Under the pieces are notes generated by a model, which was not told the origin of the DNA, ran no database searches, and saw nothing but the letters and a program-made list of their open reading frames with translations. DNA of 64,000 nucleotides from Azolla caroliniana (taxonomy: Eukaryota > Polypodiophyta), in the NCBI GenBank assembly GCA_043228905.1, contig JBHGNT010000001.1:10850001-10914000 (forward strand). Direction: 5' to 3'. The number at the start of each line of letters is the position of its first letter. Within the stretch, counting starts at the first letter, position 1. The position numbers were made by a program, and so were the translations under genes. Below are positions 10,568 through 22,376 of the stretch, in pieces.

Positions 10568-11041
10568 TCAATTACAAAATGGACACAAAGTTTCAAAACC
10601 TTTCTGTTTTAAATCCTGCATCAAGCACGCAAGGTTCTCAAAATGCGGCTTTAAAGCTGACAACTTATTATCTAGTTCGCAATGTGCATTTCTACAAGTA
10701 TCAAGGTCTCTCATTTGTGATCCTAATTGAGTGGCCATATTGTTCAGCTCTTTCTTCAACTCCTCTTTCAACGCCTCACTTTCTAAATTTTGGATTGTCG
10801 ATGCAATCCATTCATATGTAGTCTTTATTGAAGAGAATTGCTTTTTTACCTGTATCTCAGCTGATTTAACTGCATCCAAATCAGCAAGCAGTGCTTGTAT
10901 TCTTGAGCTCATGGAAGCTATGCAACCGGCCATCATTTGTTCATGCTTTTCAGTCATTGTGGCCCTTACGTTTGTAGATTGAACTTGGTGGACAGGTGTC
11001 CTAGCCGGAATATCCACATGAGAGGTTGTCGATGACTTCAA
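10568..11041 (-). CDS. Coiled-coil segment of the same unrecognised gene
   Basis: An open frame of 157 residues begins MKSSTTSHVDIPARTP. A long heptad-rich stretch (SSRIQALLADLDAVKSAEIQ to ELDNKLSALKPHFENLACL, residues about 43-145) looks like a coiled coil. It ends LCPFCN, a possible first half of a zinc finger. The frame is open upstream towards 11102-11340 with one interruption. I see no family match. The pairing of a coiled coil with a RING-like module suggests an E3-like protein, but this is inference. Confidence 0.5.
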   Translation of the reverse strand: MKSSTTSHVDIPARTPVHQVQSTNVRATMTEKHEQMMAGCIASMSSRIQALLADLDAVKSAEIQVKKQFSSIKTTYEWIASTIQNLESEALKEELKKELNNMATQLGSQMRDLDTCRNAHCELDNKLSALKPHFENLACLMQDLKQKGFETLCPFCN

Positions 11042-11101
11042 GCCAGTGTTGGTACTGGAGGATCCTCTATAATGTTCTGATCGGTGACAATTAAAATCTT
11101 C

Positions 11102-11340
11102 TCAATCTACGTCGATGCCACCCTGAACTTCACATGCAAATGCACGTGCAAAAACAGTACCCACCTCATTGTTACAAATTTGATTAGTATCATAAACATG
11201 TTCATATATCGTCTTCAATAAGTTCACATATTCCTTCTTCAACCCACTTATGTGGAATCCTCGCCTTGTATCGGGATCTAGTGATCCCCAGGTTTTTATC
11301 AACCACTCTCTCAAATCTTCATAAACTTCAGGTCATGCTC
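11102..11340 (-). pseudogene. 5' segment of the unrecognised locus, with in-frame stop
   Basis: The frame reads RYFLRA, an in-frame TGA, then PEVYEDLREWLIKTWGSLDP and GFHISGLKKEYVNLL to CEVQGGIDVD. The text looks like a genuine globular protein. The TGA suggests that the locus is a pseudogene, or that a splice site lies there. It connects downstream to the coiled-coil segment with about 60 bp between. Upstream, 11341-11600 carries only Lys/Glu/Thr-rich repeat frames. Confidence 0.4.
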
Positions 11341-11980
11341 GAAGGAAATAACGTCATCTGAGAGGTGTGCCTCGAATGATGGAGTGGCACATATTCTTCC
11401 CCTGAGTTGATGAGTTCATCACCCTTTCTCTTGTGGGTGTCTTCTTGCTTTCTTTGATAGGTGTCCTTTTTCTTTCCTTCACTAGTGTCTTCACTTTCTC
11501 TTTCACCAATGTCTTCTTTATGGGTGTCTTTTTTCATCATTGTCCTGGTCTTCACTATTCTTGTTGAAAGAATATGCGTGTACAAGAAGAAAACTCATCA
11601 AAATACCATCAACAACCAGCAAATCATCATAGCCAATTCAATCTAAGTTGCATGTACAAGTCTCTTCTTGGACAGAGGACAAAAACTCATCCATGTCAAA
11701 CACACACAAAATCAAAATAGTCGGACATGAAACATAGAGAATACAAAAACATACCAGGTGGACATGCAACACAGAGAATATGAAAAATCAAACCCTAAAC
11801 CATAAAGGCAACACAAAGAATACCTGGAGGTTGTACAAGTTGTTGATGGAACGATGCGAGCCAAGGTCAAGGCAAAGGTACCACACCATGTTGATGTATT
11901 CACCTTGGGAGCACACCAAGCTTAGGAAATCACCTATATGCAAGAGGTCGTTGATGAGGTCGTGCAGAGGAGACAAACGA

Positions 11981-12190
11981 GCATACACAGAGTTCAGGGA
12001 ACGTAGGGAAACAGCAAGAACAACGAGCATAGAGGGGAAACAACCATCTCTGCATATACATAGTTTAGAGAACGTAAGGAAACAGCAAGAACAACGAGGA
12101 GAGAGGGGAAACAACAATCTCTGCGTATACAGAGTTCAAATATCATAGGGAAACATCAAGAACAACAACCACAGAGGGAACAGAGTAAGA
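11981..12190. repeat. 71-bp tandem repeat, three copies
   Basis: Units start GCATACACAGAGTTC at 11981, GCATATACATAGTTT at 12052 and GCGTATACAGAGTTC at 12123, so the period is 71 bp. Each includes GGAAACAGCAAGAACAACGA or a variant. Because 71 is not a multiple of three, the open frames that run through it on either strand are not good gene evidence. A (GA)n tract follows at about 12222-12260. Confidence 0.85.
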
Positions 12191-12552
12191 ACAACACGGG
12201 AAAACGGAGAATCAAAGGTGGAGTGAGAGAGAGCAAGAGAGAGAGAGAGAGAGAGAGAGATAGGTAATATGTGCAATTGATAGAAACTTTCTATCACTGT
12301 CCGACTGAAAAATTTGAGACAGAAGAGAGAGAGAGAAACTGACCAACTGACACGTTTGAAATCTTCTCCAAGTCTGCTTTTGTACAACTCTACCTAGGAG
12401 AATGAAGTTATAGTTAATGTATTAAATACGGCCGTGGAACACTTCGATTGTGACCTATAATATCTTTGTACATTCGTATTGAATCTGTTATTTGAATTCG
12501 AACCTCATTCAATGGATGATGATCCACTATTTTCTGTAGTAATTGTTTTATT

Positions 12553-12694
12553 TTCAATTTTTTATGTTTATTTTCTTCCTCGATTTAGTACTAAATTTTT
12601 AGCCAAAAGTTGGTACAAACAATTACTTTCAATTTTTTATGTTTATTTTCTTCCTCGATTTAGTACTAAATTTTTAGCCAAAAGTTGGTACAGC
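12553..12694. repeat. 75-bp tandem duplication, essentially identical copies
   Basis: The sequence from TTCAATTTTTTATG at 12553 is repeated at 12628 with no difference that I can see over about 66 bp, ending AGCCAAAAGTTGGTAC. The near identity points to a recent duplication. It sits just left of the Gypsy-type LTR. Confidence 0.9.
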
Positions 12695-12725
12695 TGGCTG
12701 ATGAGTATTGGGAATCAATCGACAC

Positions 12726-13022
12726 TGTCATGATATGGCAAGACTCGAACTTGTGACCTTATGTTACATAAGTCAAGCTCTTGACCATTAAACTATATGT
12801 TATAATACAAAAAATATTATTTTCATTTAAGTTTTACTATAGAAAATTGATGTATATTCTAGATTTCTCTAGAACATTCTAGAAACTTCAGGAGTACTCT
12901 TGAGAACACTATAAAAGGAGGCACAAGGCATTATTTCGAACCAAATCGGTTCAACGCCAGTCTTAAGCCTCCTAGCTACTATTGTATATTCTCTTAACAT
13001 AATATATATCTTTTATTATCAT

Positions 13023-13078
<56 letters not shown>

Positions 13079-13164
13079 TTCTCTCGAGAGTTCTACACCT
13101 CCCTTAGTACTAATCCTCATCTTTTAGTACTAATTCCTTCTCTGTCTTAGTACTGTTCCTGACA
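12726..13164 (+). mobile_element. Gypsy-type 5' LTR
   Basis: A 439-bp LTR with inverted ends TGTCA...TGACA. It has a TATA box TATAAAAGG at 12910-12918, a long CT tract at 13025-13073, and TAGTACTAA clusters near the 3' end. It matches the solo LTR at 3344-3760 in the opposite orientation. A gag frame begins 97 bp downstream, so this is the 5' LTR of an element. No tRNA-Met primer-binding site (TGGTATCAGAGC) follows it. Its first 70 bp read, on the opposite strand, as a tRNA-like sequence. Confidence 0.88.
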
Positions 13165-13260
13165 GTTTGAATTGATTTTTGTCTCCTCCCTTCTCTTCCT
13201 TTATCTTCTTACTTCTCCCTCCCTTCATTCTAATCTCTTCTTCCTCTTTTCTCTCATACT

Positions 13261-13848
13261 ATGGCCACTGTTAGCGCTCAAGAATATCAATCTATTTTTT
13301 CGGAGTTGCAATGCTTGAAAGAGAAGTTTCTCGCATTGGAACAAGAAAATCAACGACTATTGAGGGAGCTTCAACAAATCTCCTTAGAGAAGCAACAAAC
13401 ACAACAACAACATGGGGAACTAGCATTACGCATGCAACAGCTCAAAGCAACCATAGTCGCAATGCAACAACAAGGACCCAATACGCAAGGGGTTCATAAA
13501 GAACCCAAGATCGACCTTCCCATGAAATTTGATGGAACGCGATCGCAGTTTAGAGGATTCCTTAATCATGTACAATTCGTCATTCAAATGCATCCTTCCC
13601 GATATCCCACCGATGCATCACGAGTGGGTTTAGTAGGCACGTTATTAAGTGGCTTAGCTTTAGCATGGTTCACTTCGTTGTTAGAAAAGTATCTCCTTTA
13701 CTAAACAATTTTGAAGAGTTTTTAAGTGAGTTTAAAGCCTGTTTTGGAGATACTAACAGCATAAGGACAACAATCAACAAATCCGATGATTACATCAAGG
13801 TGATCATCCAACCTCCGCATACACTGTAGATTTCCGCCTACTCGCCAA
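13261..13848 (+). pseudogene. Gypsy-type gag, frameshifted and truncated
   Basis: The frame starts MATVSAQEYQSIFSELQ with a Gln-rich coiled coil (residues about 10-75). It then reads PMKFDGTRSQFRGFLNHVQF and YPTDASRVGLVGTLLSGLAL, the Ty3/Gypsy capsid pattern seen in chromovirus-like and Tf1/sushi-like elements. A frame break near 13690 is followed by NFEEFLSEFKACFGD and ending AYTVDFRLLA near 13845. The sequence then switches abruptly to Copia pol. The start codon fits the family and lies 97 bp after the LTR. Confidence 0.82.
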
Positions 13849-14600
13849 AAGGTACGAGGAAGGAGATTTCTTGATTCTCTTGCTATATGTTGATGATATG
13901 TTGATAGTCGGTCAAGACACAAGGAAGATTGGAAGCTTGAAGAAAGCTCTCGGCAAATCATTTGCCATGAAAGACCTTGGACCGGCAAAGCAAATCCTAG
14001 GAATGCACATAACCCAAGACAAAGCTCGAAAGGTGCTATGGTTGTCATAGCAGAAGTATGTGACGAATATCCTAGAGAGGTTCAACATGTCGAATGCAAA
14101 GCCAGTCGGCTCCGTGTTGCCGACAAACTGCAGATTAAATGTGAAGCAGTGTCCGAAGGGACAGAAGGAGAAGGCTGAGATGAGGAAGGTACCATATGCC
14201 TCAACCGTCGGTAGTCTAATGTATGCTATGGTTTGTACGAGACCGGACATAACATTTGTTGTGGGAGCAGTAAGCCGATATATGAGTAATCCAGGGAGAG
14301 AACACTGGGCAGCGGTGAAGTGGATACTCAGGTACTTGAAAGGCACCTCGGAGCTGTGCCTAAGGTATGGTGTCGGAAAACCTGTGCTAGAAGGTTTTAC
14401 CGATTCAGACATGTCAGGAGATGTCGACTCGAGCCAATCCACGTCAAGGTACGTGATGACCTATGCAGGGGGAGCAGTGTCGTGGCAGTCACGACTGCAG
14501 AAGTCTGTAGCCTTGTCAACTACAGAGGCAAAGTATATGGCAGCGGTAGAAGCCAGAAAAGAGTTGTCAACTAGCTATGTGGCAAGGGGTACTAATGGTG
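13849..14600 (+). pseudogene. Copia pol fragment fused to the Gypsy gag
   Basis: It begins KRYEEGDFLILLLYVDDMLI, the Copia catalytic YVDD region. It continues KQILGMHI, an in-frame TAG at about 14048, NAKPVGSVLPTN, CTRPDITFVVGAVSRYMSNP, then RNase H DSDMSGD and VALSTTEAKYMA, and fades after ARKEL near 14565. It is related to the fragment at 1-1010 but better preserved. It starts within a few bases of where Gypsy gag stops, so it is an insertion or recombination product with no LTR of its own. Confidence 0.88.
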
Positions 14601-14800
14601 AATGGTTAGTTTTTCAAGCCCCATAGTCAACATTGAGCCTCAAGATTCCATCTTTCCTTTTGACAAATAAGATAGGGGGGGCAAGAATACACTTTGGAGT
14701 GATGGATGAAGCCTTTCGCCAAGTTGTTACTAACTTGGTTCTTAAGTGTCGAGCTTCAACTCAAGATGACTATAGATTGGCCTAGAAGGGAATAGGGCCC
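14601..14800 (-). pseudogene. Gypsy reverse transcriptase scrap
   Basis: On the minus strand the translation gives NNLAKGFIHHSKVYSCP and, after a frameshift, PPILFVKRKDGILRLNVDYG. This is the classic Gypsy RT block (PVLFVKKKDG..R.CVDYR). It is in the opposite orientation to the Gypsy gag on its left, so it belongs to a different insertion. Confidence 0.75.
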
Positions 14801-17400
14801 TGGATGCTAGATCAATAGCTTGGGTAATCTAACTAAATTTACTTTGTTGGGAGTGCGGAAGGTGAACAATGTTATAGACAAGTGGACATCAATATTGCAG
14901 TAGAAAAGTATTATAGATCATATTGATGTTGAGAAAAGAATAAGATATTGAGGAGCTTAGTAGCTTCTTCATTTGCATTCAACTCCCCCCTATCTACCAC
15001 TATCTTTCCCACGCATCCGTGCTAGTAGATGACATCTTCGAGCAAGAACTTGCATGTACCCATGTTGTCGTTTTGTTTCTCAAAGCTCATGTTTAAGGAC
15101 ATCCGACACTAAAGAATGCATCAACCAAGGAGATTGCAAAAAAGAGGTTGGCTTCAACTCAAATTTAATTTTAGAGGAATGAGGTCGAACGAGACCAACG
15201 GATCGGCCAAGCTAGCCTTCCACATCCAACAAGAGGTGCAATCAATTCATCATTGGATGATCCCTCTCATCATATAGTGATGAGGAATCGTCACAATAGT
15301 GATCACATCTTATGTACATTAGTTTTTTTTCCCATAGTGCCCCATGAGCATCTTTGATGACAGATGGAAGAACCCAAGATACCAATATATGATAAATTTA
15401 CCTTAAGAAATTTACTACGATATAAAATGTTTGACATGCACAATCTACAGACTATTCATAGTGTACCACTAGATACATGGAATCTATCCAAGTTGTTTCG
15501 CCTAATCTAACATCCAATACAAGTGGAAGTGATCCTTTTATCCCACCAACCTGATGCATATTCTTCCTCCTTTTCATGGATAGTTCCTATTGTCATTTAC
15601 TTCCATCCCCATCAAATCGATGCATCCTCTAGAATGCACCTAAAACCGAGTGATTTGCCTTATTATCCAAAGTTGTTCCTCCAAATGTTTCCTAAAAAAA
15701 TAGTGATGATCCATTTCTCCCACTAACCTAATGCATGGTCACTTTCTTCAACTCTTCTTAATCGCCATCAGCATAATTCTTCATCTTCTAGTGTATAGTA
15801 TTACTACCCCGCACTAACACAATTCAAGAGATTGATTCCCATGATCCCTTACTCACTTTCTTGTATCTCAATTGTAAATGCGAAGCACTACCCTCTTGAT
15901 GAGATTTAGGGTCTAGAATCATTAGACCAGTTTAACATCTCGGTATCTTCTCTCGTGGGGCAAATCATTGAGGTCATCAAATGATACATAATGTTCCTAA
16001 TGTAGCAATGCATTACAAGACATTTAAGGGATTTATAATTCCCCCTCCAAGTGCCTCTCTTGTTAGGCTACTAGGAGATAATCCATGCTCCATATGTTTA
16101 TTGCCCATTGGTACACTATAATGTGTTATGTAACCTCTTCTTGGTTACTTCTTTTACAAGCTTTTTTATATTGATCTAGTGCTTCATACTCATTGCTTCA
16201 CAAGTTTATGAATTTCTATGGTAGCATTGCATGTGAGATAAAACTACTATATAATATATTGCATGAGACCATGTTTTATTTCTTGAACCAAATCAATGTC
16301 TTTTCTCTCGCCTAGTTTTAGACAGTTTCAGTTTTTTTACCCTAATGCATTAATTTGTATTGATATTTCTTTGGCTTAAACCATCCATCAATTGGGAAAG
16401 GTGATGATAGTGACAATTGTCCACGTGGGTGCAAAGTAGGTAGTACTAAGAACCAATTATGTGATGAAAAAGGACATGCTTATTATTAACAAGAATGATC
16501 ATATCAAGCTCAAAAAAACATTGATAATCAAATTTCAATAATGAAGTTAACCCGTAAGAGAACATGTCAATAACTCTCATTGACTAGACAAATGTCAAAT
16601 CATGTACAAAACGAACCAAATTTCTAATATAAGAGAACTATGGATAAGTGGAGTAGTATACAATAGGAAAGCAACGATTATTGCAATTATATAATACCAC
16701 TCCATAATTCGTAAACAAAGTGCTGCGACAAATCCCCTTCAAATATGCAACTTCTATGTGTTTGGGATTTCAATGTTCTTTCTTCCGACAACTGCAGATA
16801 CTTTCTTTGTGATAAGTGTTGTGCTCTTGTCTTGCATTTTCATTTGTATTTCCATGTGATAAGTGTTGTACTCTTCATTTTCATTTTCATTTGTATTTCC
16901 ATTTGCTCAGCTCAGAAAACTCAATGGATTTTCATCCATTCCTTTTCGGCTTCAATCTTGGGTCAATTTGCCTTTATTTATTCGCAAAAAGCCCCGACAT
17001 TGACGAACACATCGCAAAGGCTTCCATCACATTGACTACTCCCTGGGTAAATATAGAAAAAATGAAGTCAATATTTAGTCATTGATTGCGTAAGAACTCT
17101 ACTTCCGTAAGGTTTTTTTTGTCTGTTCGTAAATTTTAGGAGCTACAATGTGGAACTTCCCATTTTAGGATTCCCTTTTCTCTGTAACTGTAGGATGTTA
17201 ATAGTAGAACTTTCTATTTCAGTTTGTAACAAAAATCTATTTCTAACATTATGGGGCTTAAATTAAGAGGTGAAAAGAAGGCCTCCCTCTCCCTCCTAAT
17301 ACTATAAATATTTATTATTTACTTTAACATTGATTTCTTTTTAATTATTTATATTTCTTTCATGATGCTGCTATTAAATATATCTATTAAGTAGGGTATA
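14801..17400. other. No gene recognised; decayed repeat-like DNA
   Basis: Open frames here (for example near 15523 and 16745) show no protein family and lie in locally repeated sequence. There is a 50-bp direct repeat near 16809-16905 (TGATAAGTGTTGTGCTCTTG and its near copy) and a loose repeat around 15525 and 15705. The left part may be decayed Gypsy sequence continuing from the RT scrap. Confidence 0.5.
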
Positions 17401-17405
17401 GGTCC

Positions 17406-20074
17406 TTACAATTGAGATGAATCGGAAATTTTGTGATTTAGAAATAAGCAAACCACCCCACAATCATCCACATTTGATGTAGCATAACATTCCTTCCAAG
17501 CTTTATTCGCGGCATTGACTACTGCTTCCGCGGCTGACGATTGGTTGGGTGCTGATGCCACTATCTCAATGACTTCTTCATTGCTCAACGCATCCCATAC
17601 CTTAAATAAATAATAATAACATTTCGTATGGTTACAATGTAATTAGTCAATACGTCCCACACCTTATGGCAAACAATAGAGTTTTATATCTTAATTAGTT
17701 ATGAAAATTGGTTAACCATGTCTTAAGCAAAGAATAGTAGCATTTTCTATGTTTATAAATTTTTGGTCAACATGTCTCATACCTTAAAACAAACAATGAC
17801 AACACTTTTTGACTCATGATCATTGATCAACACATCAAGTCCCATGTAAACAGAAATATTTTCTATTTTGTATTCATGGCATGATAACAGTAAAACATTG
17901 CTCAATGAAACCCATATCATATAGGCAAACATGCAGTATTTTTTATGCTCACACCCCATGCCTCAGCCAAACAGAAGCATTTTCTCTATGTTATGATCAT
18001 CACAAAGCAGTTAAATGGATAGGAAAGACACTCACCCCATCAGTAGCAAGGACAACAAACATGTCATTCTCTGTAAGCCGCCGGTGTGTGAATTCAGGCT
18101 CTGATATCACGCCATACCTCTTGAGGCAAAAATCACCCAATACTCTTGACATGGCCAGGCCAGGTGCATTATGATGTGGAAGCCAAACTCTCTTGACTGA
18201 TGGTTCATGCCTTAGTGCACGAATTCGGCCATTGAAACGTGTGATCCTCTCAGCCTCACCTGATAAAAATAAAACAAAAGTGACAGTTAGAGATATGCTA
18301 ATTAAAGTGAACAGAAATTTTGACATTTTTTTCTCTTTGGGAGGGAGACATGCATTTTGGTAGTTAGCCTAATGGTTGAGTCATAATCGAAATGAATAGA
18401 GGCATATGAGACAAAACATATATACATGTGTATGTGTATGTGTCCTTGAAGACAAAAAAACGACATGATTCACAAGGTAAGAATAAATAGTGAGCGAGAA
18501 ACAAAGAGAACTCTTTTTCATACTTACTTGGTATATCTGGCTTCAAATCAACAGTGAGTTGTACAGCCATAAGAGAACCATCCTCCCCCACCGTTCCTAA
18601 AACAGCCCTTGAATCCCCGACATTTCCAAGAAGTAAATCATTTCCCTGATACCATCCAACGGACAGAGAAAACAATTCCCTAGAAATGAGATTTCTATAT
18701 TCACATTTTCCTCTTTTTATTGCCAATATTAAGAGGGGCAAGATGCATATTCTTATCAGAATTGACCGAAGTTTTCAAAATTTACCAGAATACCCCATGT
18801 TGTGAGTTTTGTACTACATAGGGGTATTCTCATAAATATACAAATACTTTAGCATTTTTCCCCAATGGCTATAAACGATGATAACAAAATATGTTATTAT
18901 TGCTATTACCAGCTTGACCATAGAGACAGCGGTGGTTCCACTAGAGAGACAATCAATACTCTTCGATATGGAGAGGTCATAATCCATGATCTCATATGCT
19001 TTGACAAAACAGTCTTTCCAAGCACTGATAAGATCCATTGATTCTTGCCGGAAAAATTTAGGACTAAGAGAACCATCTTCAGAATCATCTCCACTTGAGA
19101 TAAATGATTTAGAACCCTCATTATAGGAATACCAACAAGATTGCAATACTGCTGGTAGAGTTTCTCGAACATGTCTTGAAACAAAGTGACCGTGTGGACC
19201 ATGACCATCAAATACTCCACAGAAGATGGTGTCTTCAAGAGACGTAAAATTCTGCACAAAAAAAAACGTCTATCAGATACACAAATAAGAATAGTTTGGA
19301 CTTTTAGGTTCTTAAGGGAACTCTCACATTGCTCCAATCAGAATTAAAACTACATAACTAATGACAAACAACCTGAAAAGGTTCTTCTAAACAAAAAGAT
19401 AGTACAATGGTATCTCAGTGCCACGAGGCCTGGCAAATTAGTTAAATTTTCATTCCCTGTGACAAGACTACTTGTGTTTGAACATATAAATTGATGTGAA
19501 TGGAGAAAAAGAAATTGTAGGAACATAAATAACAAATAATCTAAATTGGATCTCTGCAAATCCAGTTGTTTCTTGTAATAAAGATACCCACATCCAGACA
19601 GATCTCGGAAACAAATGAATAAACATGTTTATGACCTGAACTTACATCAGGGCTTTCAATTTTGAGACTGTTTTAACTACCACATATACATACCTCAATT
19701 ATCACTATGGAATCTTGGTTGATCCCTTTCTCACCCTGCTTTGTAAAGAGAGACGCAATTTCTGTCGCTCCATTACAAGAGATTTGAGAGTATGTGTGAG
19801 GAACTATAGGTCGTGCAATGATACTTCTTCTTTCACTATCTCTCTCAAGATCTTGGTCTTTTTCTTTATCTTCAGCCCTTGTAGAAAGTGAAACGCTGTC
19901 ATCGCCATTGGAATCCTTGTATGTAGAGGAGTTTCCATCCCCATATTGATATTGTGCCAGACCACATTCAGACCAAGCATTGTTAAAAACCTCTACATGT
20001 TTTAGAGGTAGAGATTCCCAGTGGCTACAAAGAATCCTCCATGAGACCACAAGAAAACTCAAGCAATCTGTCAT
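17406..20074 (-). CDS. Protein phosphatase 2C, plant clade-E-like, five exons
   Basis: Exons 20074-19694, 19251-18910, 18645-18528, 18259-18036 and 17600-17406 all have GT-AG borders and join in phase to 419 codons plus stop. PP2C motifs appear in order: GEKGINQDS (about residue 115), IFCGVFDGHGPHGHFV (138), CLSSGTTAVSMV (230), GNVGDSRAVL (247), LPHHNAPGLAMSRVLGDFCL (310), LATDGVWDALSN (350) and VDDCGVVCLFL near the end. The metal-binding Asp residues are all present, so it should be an active Mn/Mg-dependent Ser/Thr phosphatase. The LPHHNAPGLAMSR and RYGVISEPE blocks fit the plant group often called clade E. The first ATG is used; the leader MTDCLSF is unusual but open. It runs opposite to no close neighbour. 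Confidence 0.95.
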
Positions 20075-21620
20075 CTCGATATATCAATAGCCCTCTTGAA
20101 AGGAATGAAAGAAGTGGCCTCAAAGAGTTGAAGATCTAATGATATTTCACAAAGAATGGAGGAGCTCAAAACAATTTAGAACACTCCCATGCTACGGAAT
20201 AGAGGGATTTTGGAATGCTTTAGAATCGTCTCACACCTTCTTTTCTAGAAACAGAGAAAGAACGCATTGACGAAACTAAAATGGAACCACTCAAAGAAAA
20301 AGCGAAGTTTGGTATTGAAAAGAATAGACAATCTTTATGCTTTTATAAACCTCTCCCATCCACGCTAGAAAGAACTCAAAAGGTAATTATATCTATATGC
20401 GGGGGATCTCGCGAAATGTCAATAACGCTTTATGTGGCAAAGAACACCGCCAACTCAATATGCATAAACAAAATGCAACACCTGAATGAAAAGAGATATG
20501 GTAAATAACAGCACAAATATCACTACAAGTAAAAGGAATATATGACGATTGAAGCAGAAAAAAGAGAAACCTTTGACGAGGCACAGAAATGTGGCTGAAA
20601 AACGTGAACAGATGAAATTGTGGTCGAAAATGCGGCCAGTTCAATCACATTAAATGTAAGGGAATATTAGGAACTTAGATTCCACAATTTCTCTACCTTT
20701 TTATGTGTTCCAACACAAAGCCTCAAAATATATATACAAGATTTGAAACAAAACAAAGAATAAAACGTTCAACTTTATATCAAAACAAGCAACGTTAATA
20801 AGCTAAAAATAGTGTACAATACCAAAAATTGGAGCAATCTATTATCCTCTTACATTCCAGATTTGCTAAAAATACTTGAATTACTGTAATGATTGAGTGT
20901 TGATGTGTTCTACATAGGAACCTCAAAAAGCATTTAAATGCATCAAAAGCTAAGCAACACTATGAAAAAATGGATCTTAGAAAGAGCTTAATGCTATGAA
21001 AAGCTATCGGAAGGATTAATCAATATTAACAAACGTCTACTATGCATTTAGATTCCAAATTTTCTCAAGAAATCAAATGGTTATAAATATTATGAGTCGA
21101 TGTGTTTCATACAAGAGCCTCAAAACACACTCAAATGTATTAAAAGCTATGCAGAAACGGGATAAACAAAACAAAAAAAAAGCTTCTTGACAACGATTTG
21201 ATGTTATGAAAAACTATTGGGGAGAATTTAATGCCAAGAAATGAGATGATCGATCAATTCAATGAAACCATAGTAATATTTATGGCGATCAAGACTGGCA
21301 AACAAACATATGCTGAATTAATGCAGGGTAAGCATCGCTTAAGGAGTTAAAAGGAAGAAGAAAATGGCATCATTGGAAAGGAAAATGAAATATCAGATAT
21401 TTGCAACGTGGTTTCCAAGAGACCATGGGAAAGGGGGAGGAGGAGGGGGATGAAGAGCTCGTATCAGAAGAAATATTTTCTTTCCTTCTCGCTTTTTTTT
21501 TTGTCTTTATTCCTGCTTTCTTCCTGAATCTCTGTAAGAAATCTCTTTCTCTCAAGGAACCCTCGCTTTTGCTCTCTCACCAAGAAACATAAAAACTCTC
21601 TTTCTGTCCCAGAAGAAGTC
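20075..21620. other. Upstream region of the PP2C gene; no gene
   Basis: AT-rich sequence without a convincing coding region. It should hold the PP2C promoter and 5' leader. A loose repeat of about 190 bp (AGCCTCAAAATATATATAC, AACCTCAAAAAGCATTTAAA, AGCCTCAAAACACACTCAAA) occurs between 20710 and 21160. Confidence 0.5.
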
Positions 21621-21621
21621 C

Positions 21622-21626
<5 letters not shown>

Positions 21627-21717
<91 letters not shown>

Positions 21718-21729
21718 TGTCTGTCTGTC

Positions 21730-21761
<32 letters not shown>

Positions 21762-21773
21762 ACACACACACAC
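21627..21773 (+). repeat. Long (CT)n tract followed by (GTCT)n and (CA)n
   Basis: Pure CT from about 21627 to 21712, then TGTCTGTCTG units, a second short CT run and CACACACACA. The Arg/Glu-alternating frames read across it are simple-repeat artefacts. It lies 1.5 kb upstream of the PP2C start codon. Confidence 0.97.
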
Positions 21774-21913
21774 ATGAAACCTCTTTCTTTTTATCTTAAA
21801 CAGAGGCATACTCCGTCTTACTCTTAGGTCGGTAAAGGAAGGACACTGTAATTACCTGTCGACATCATCGGAGAAAAACGAAGGAAGAGAAAAACAAAAT
21901 GACAGAGGGAGAG

Positions 21914-21916
<3 letters not shown>

Positions 21917-21955
<39 letters not shown>

Positions 21956-22010
21956 TCGCATACCTTTGTTTGATCTGCTCTGATGACGATGACGATGACG
22001 ATGACGATGA
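21917..22010 (+). repeat. (GA)n and (GACGAT)n microsatellites
   Basis: A GA run at 21917-21951 is followed by GATGACGAT hexamers at 21980-22010 that pass into GAAGAAGAAG. This gives Asp-rich or His-rich open frames without biological meaning. Confidence 0.95.
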
Positions 22011-22085
22011 AGAAGAAGATGAAGGTGAGGATGACAACGAAGCAACGAAGCACAGGACACAGGAGACAGTCGCTCTCACACTCAC

Positions 22086-22286
22086 CTCTGTATGCGTATC
22101 CGTATACGTATGCGTATGCGTATGCGTATCCGTATCTGTATGCGTATGTCTATGTCTATGATGTCTATGTCTATGTCTATGTCTATGTCTATGTCTATGT
22201 CTATGTCTATGTCTATGTCTATGTCTATGTATGTCTATGTCTATGTCTATGTCTATGTCTATGTATGTGTATTCTGTGCATGGGTA

Positions 22287-22341
<55 letters not shown>

Positions 22342-22376
22342 TCTGTGCATGGGTATGTGTATGTGTATGTGTATCA
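22086..22376 (+). repeat. 290-bp TATGNN hexanucleotide array with higher-order structure
   Basis: Hexamers change along the array: TATGCG/TATCCG (22088-22150), then TATGTC (about 22145-22262), then TATGTG (22263-22376). A longer interruption, ATTCTGTGCATGGG, occurs at 22271 and 22340 with a 69-bp period. Frames run open through it because a hexamer repeat yields dipeptide repeats. Confidence 0.97.
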
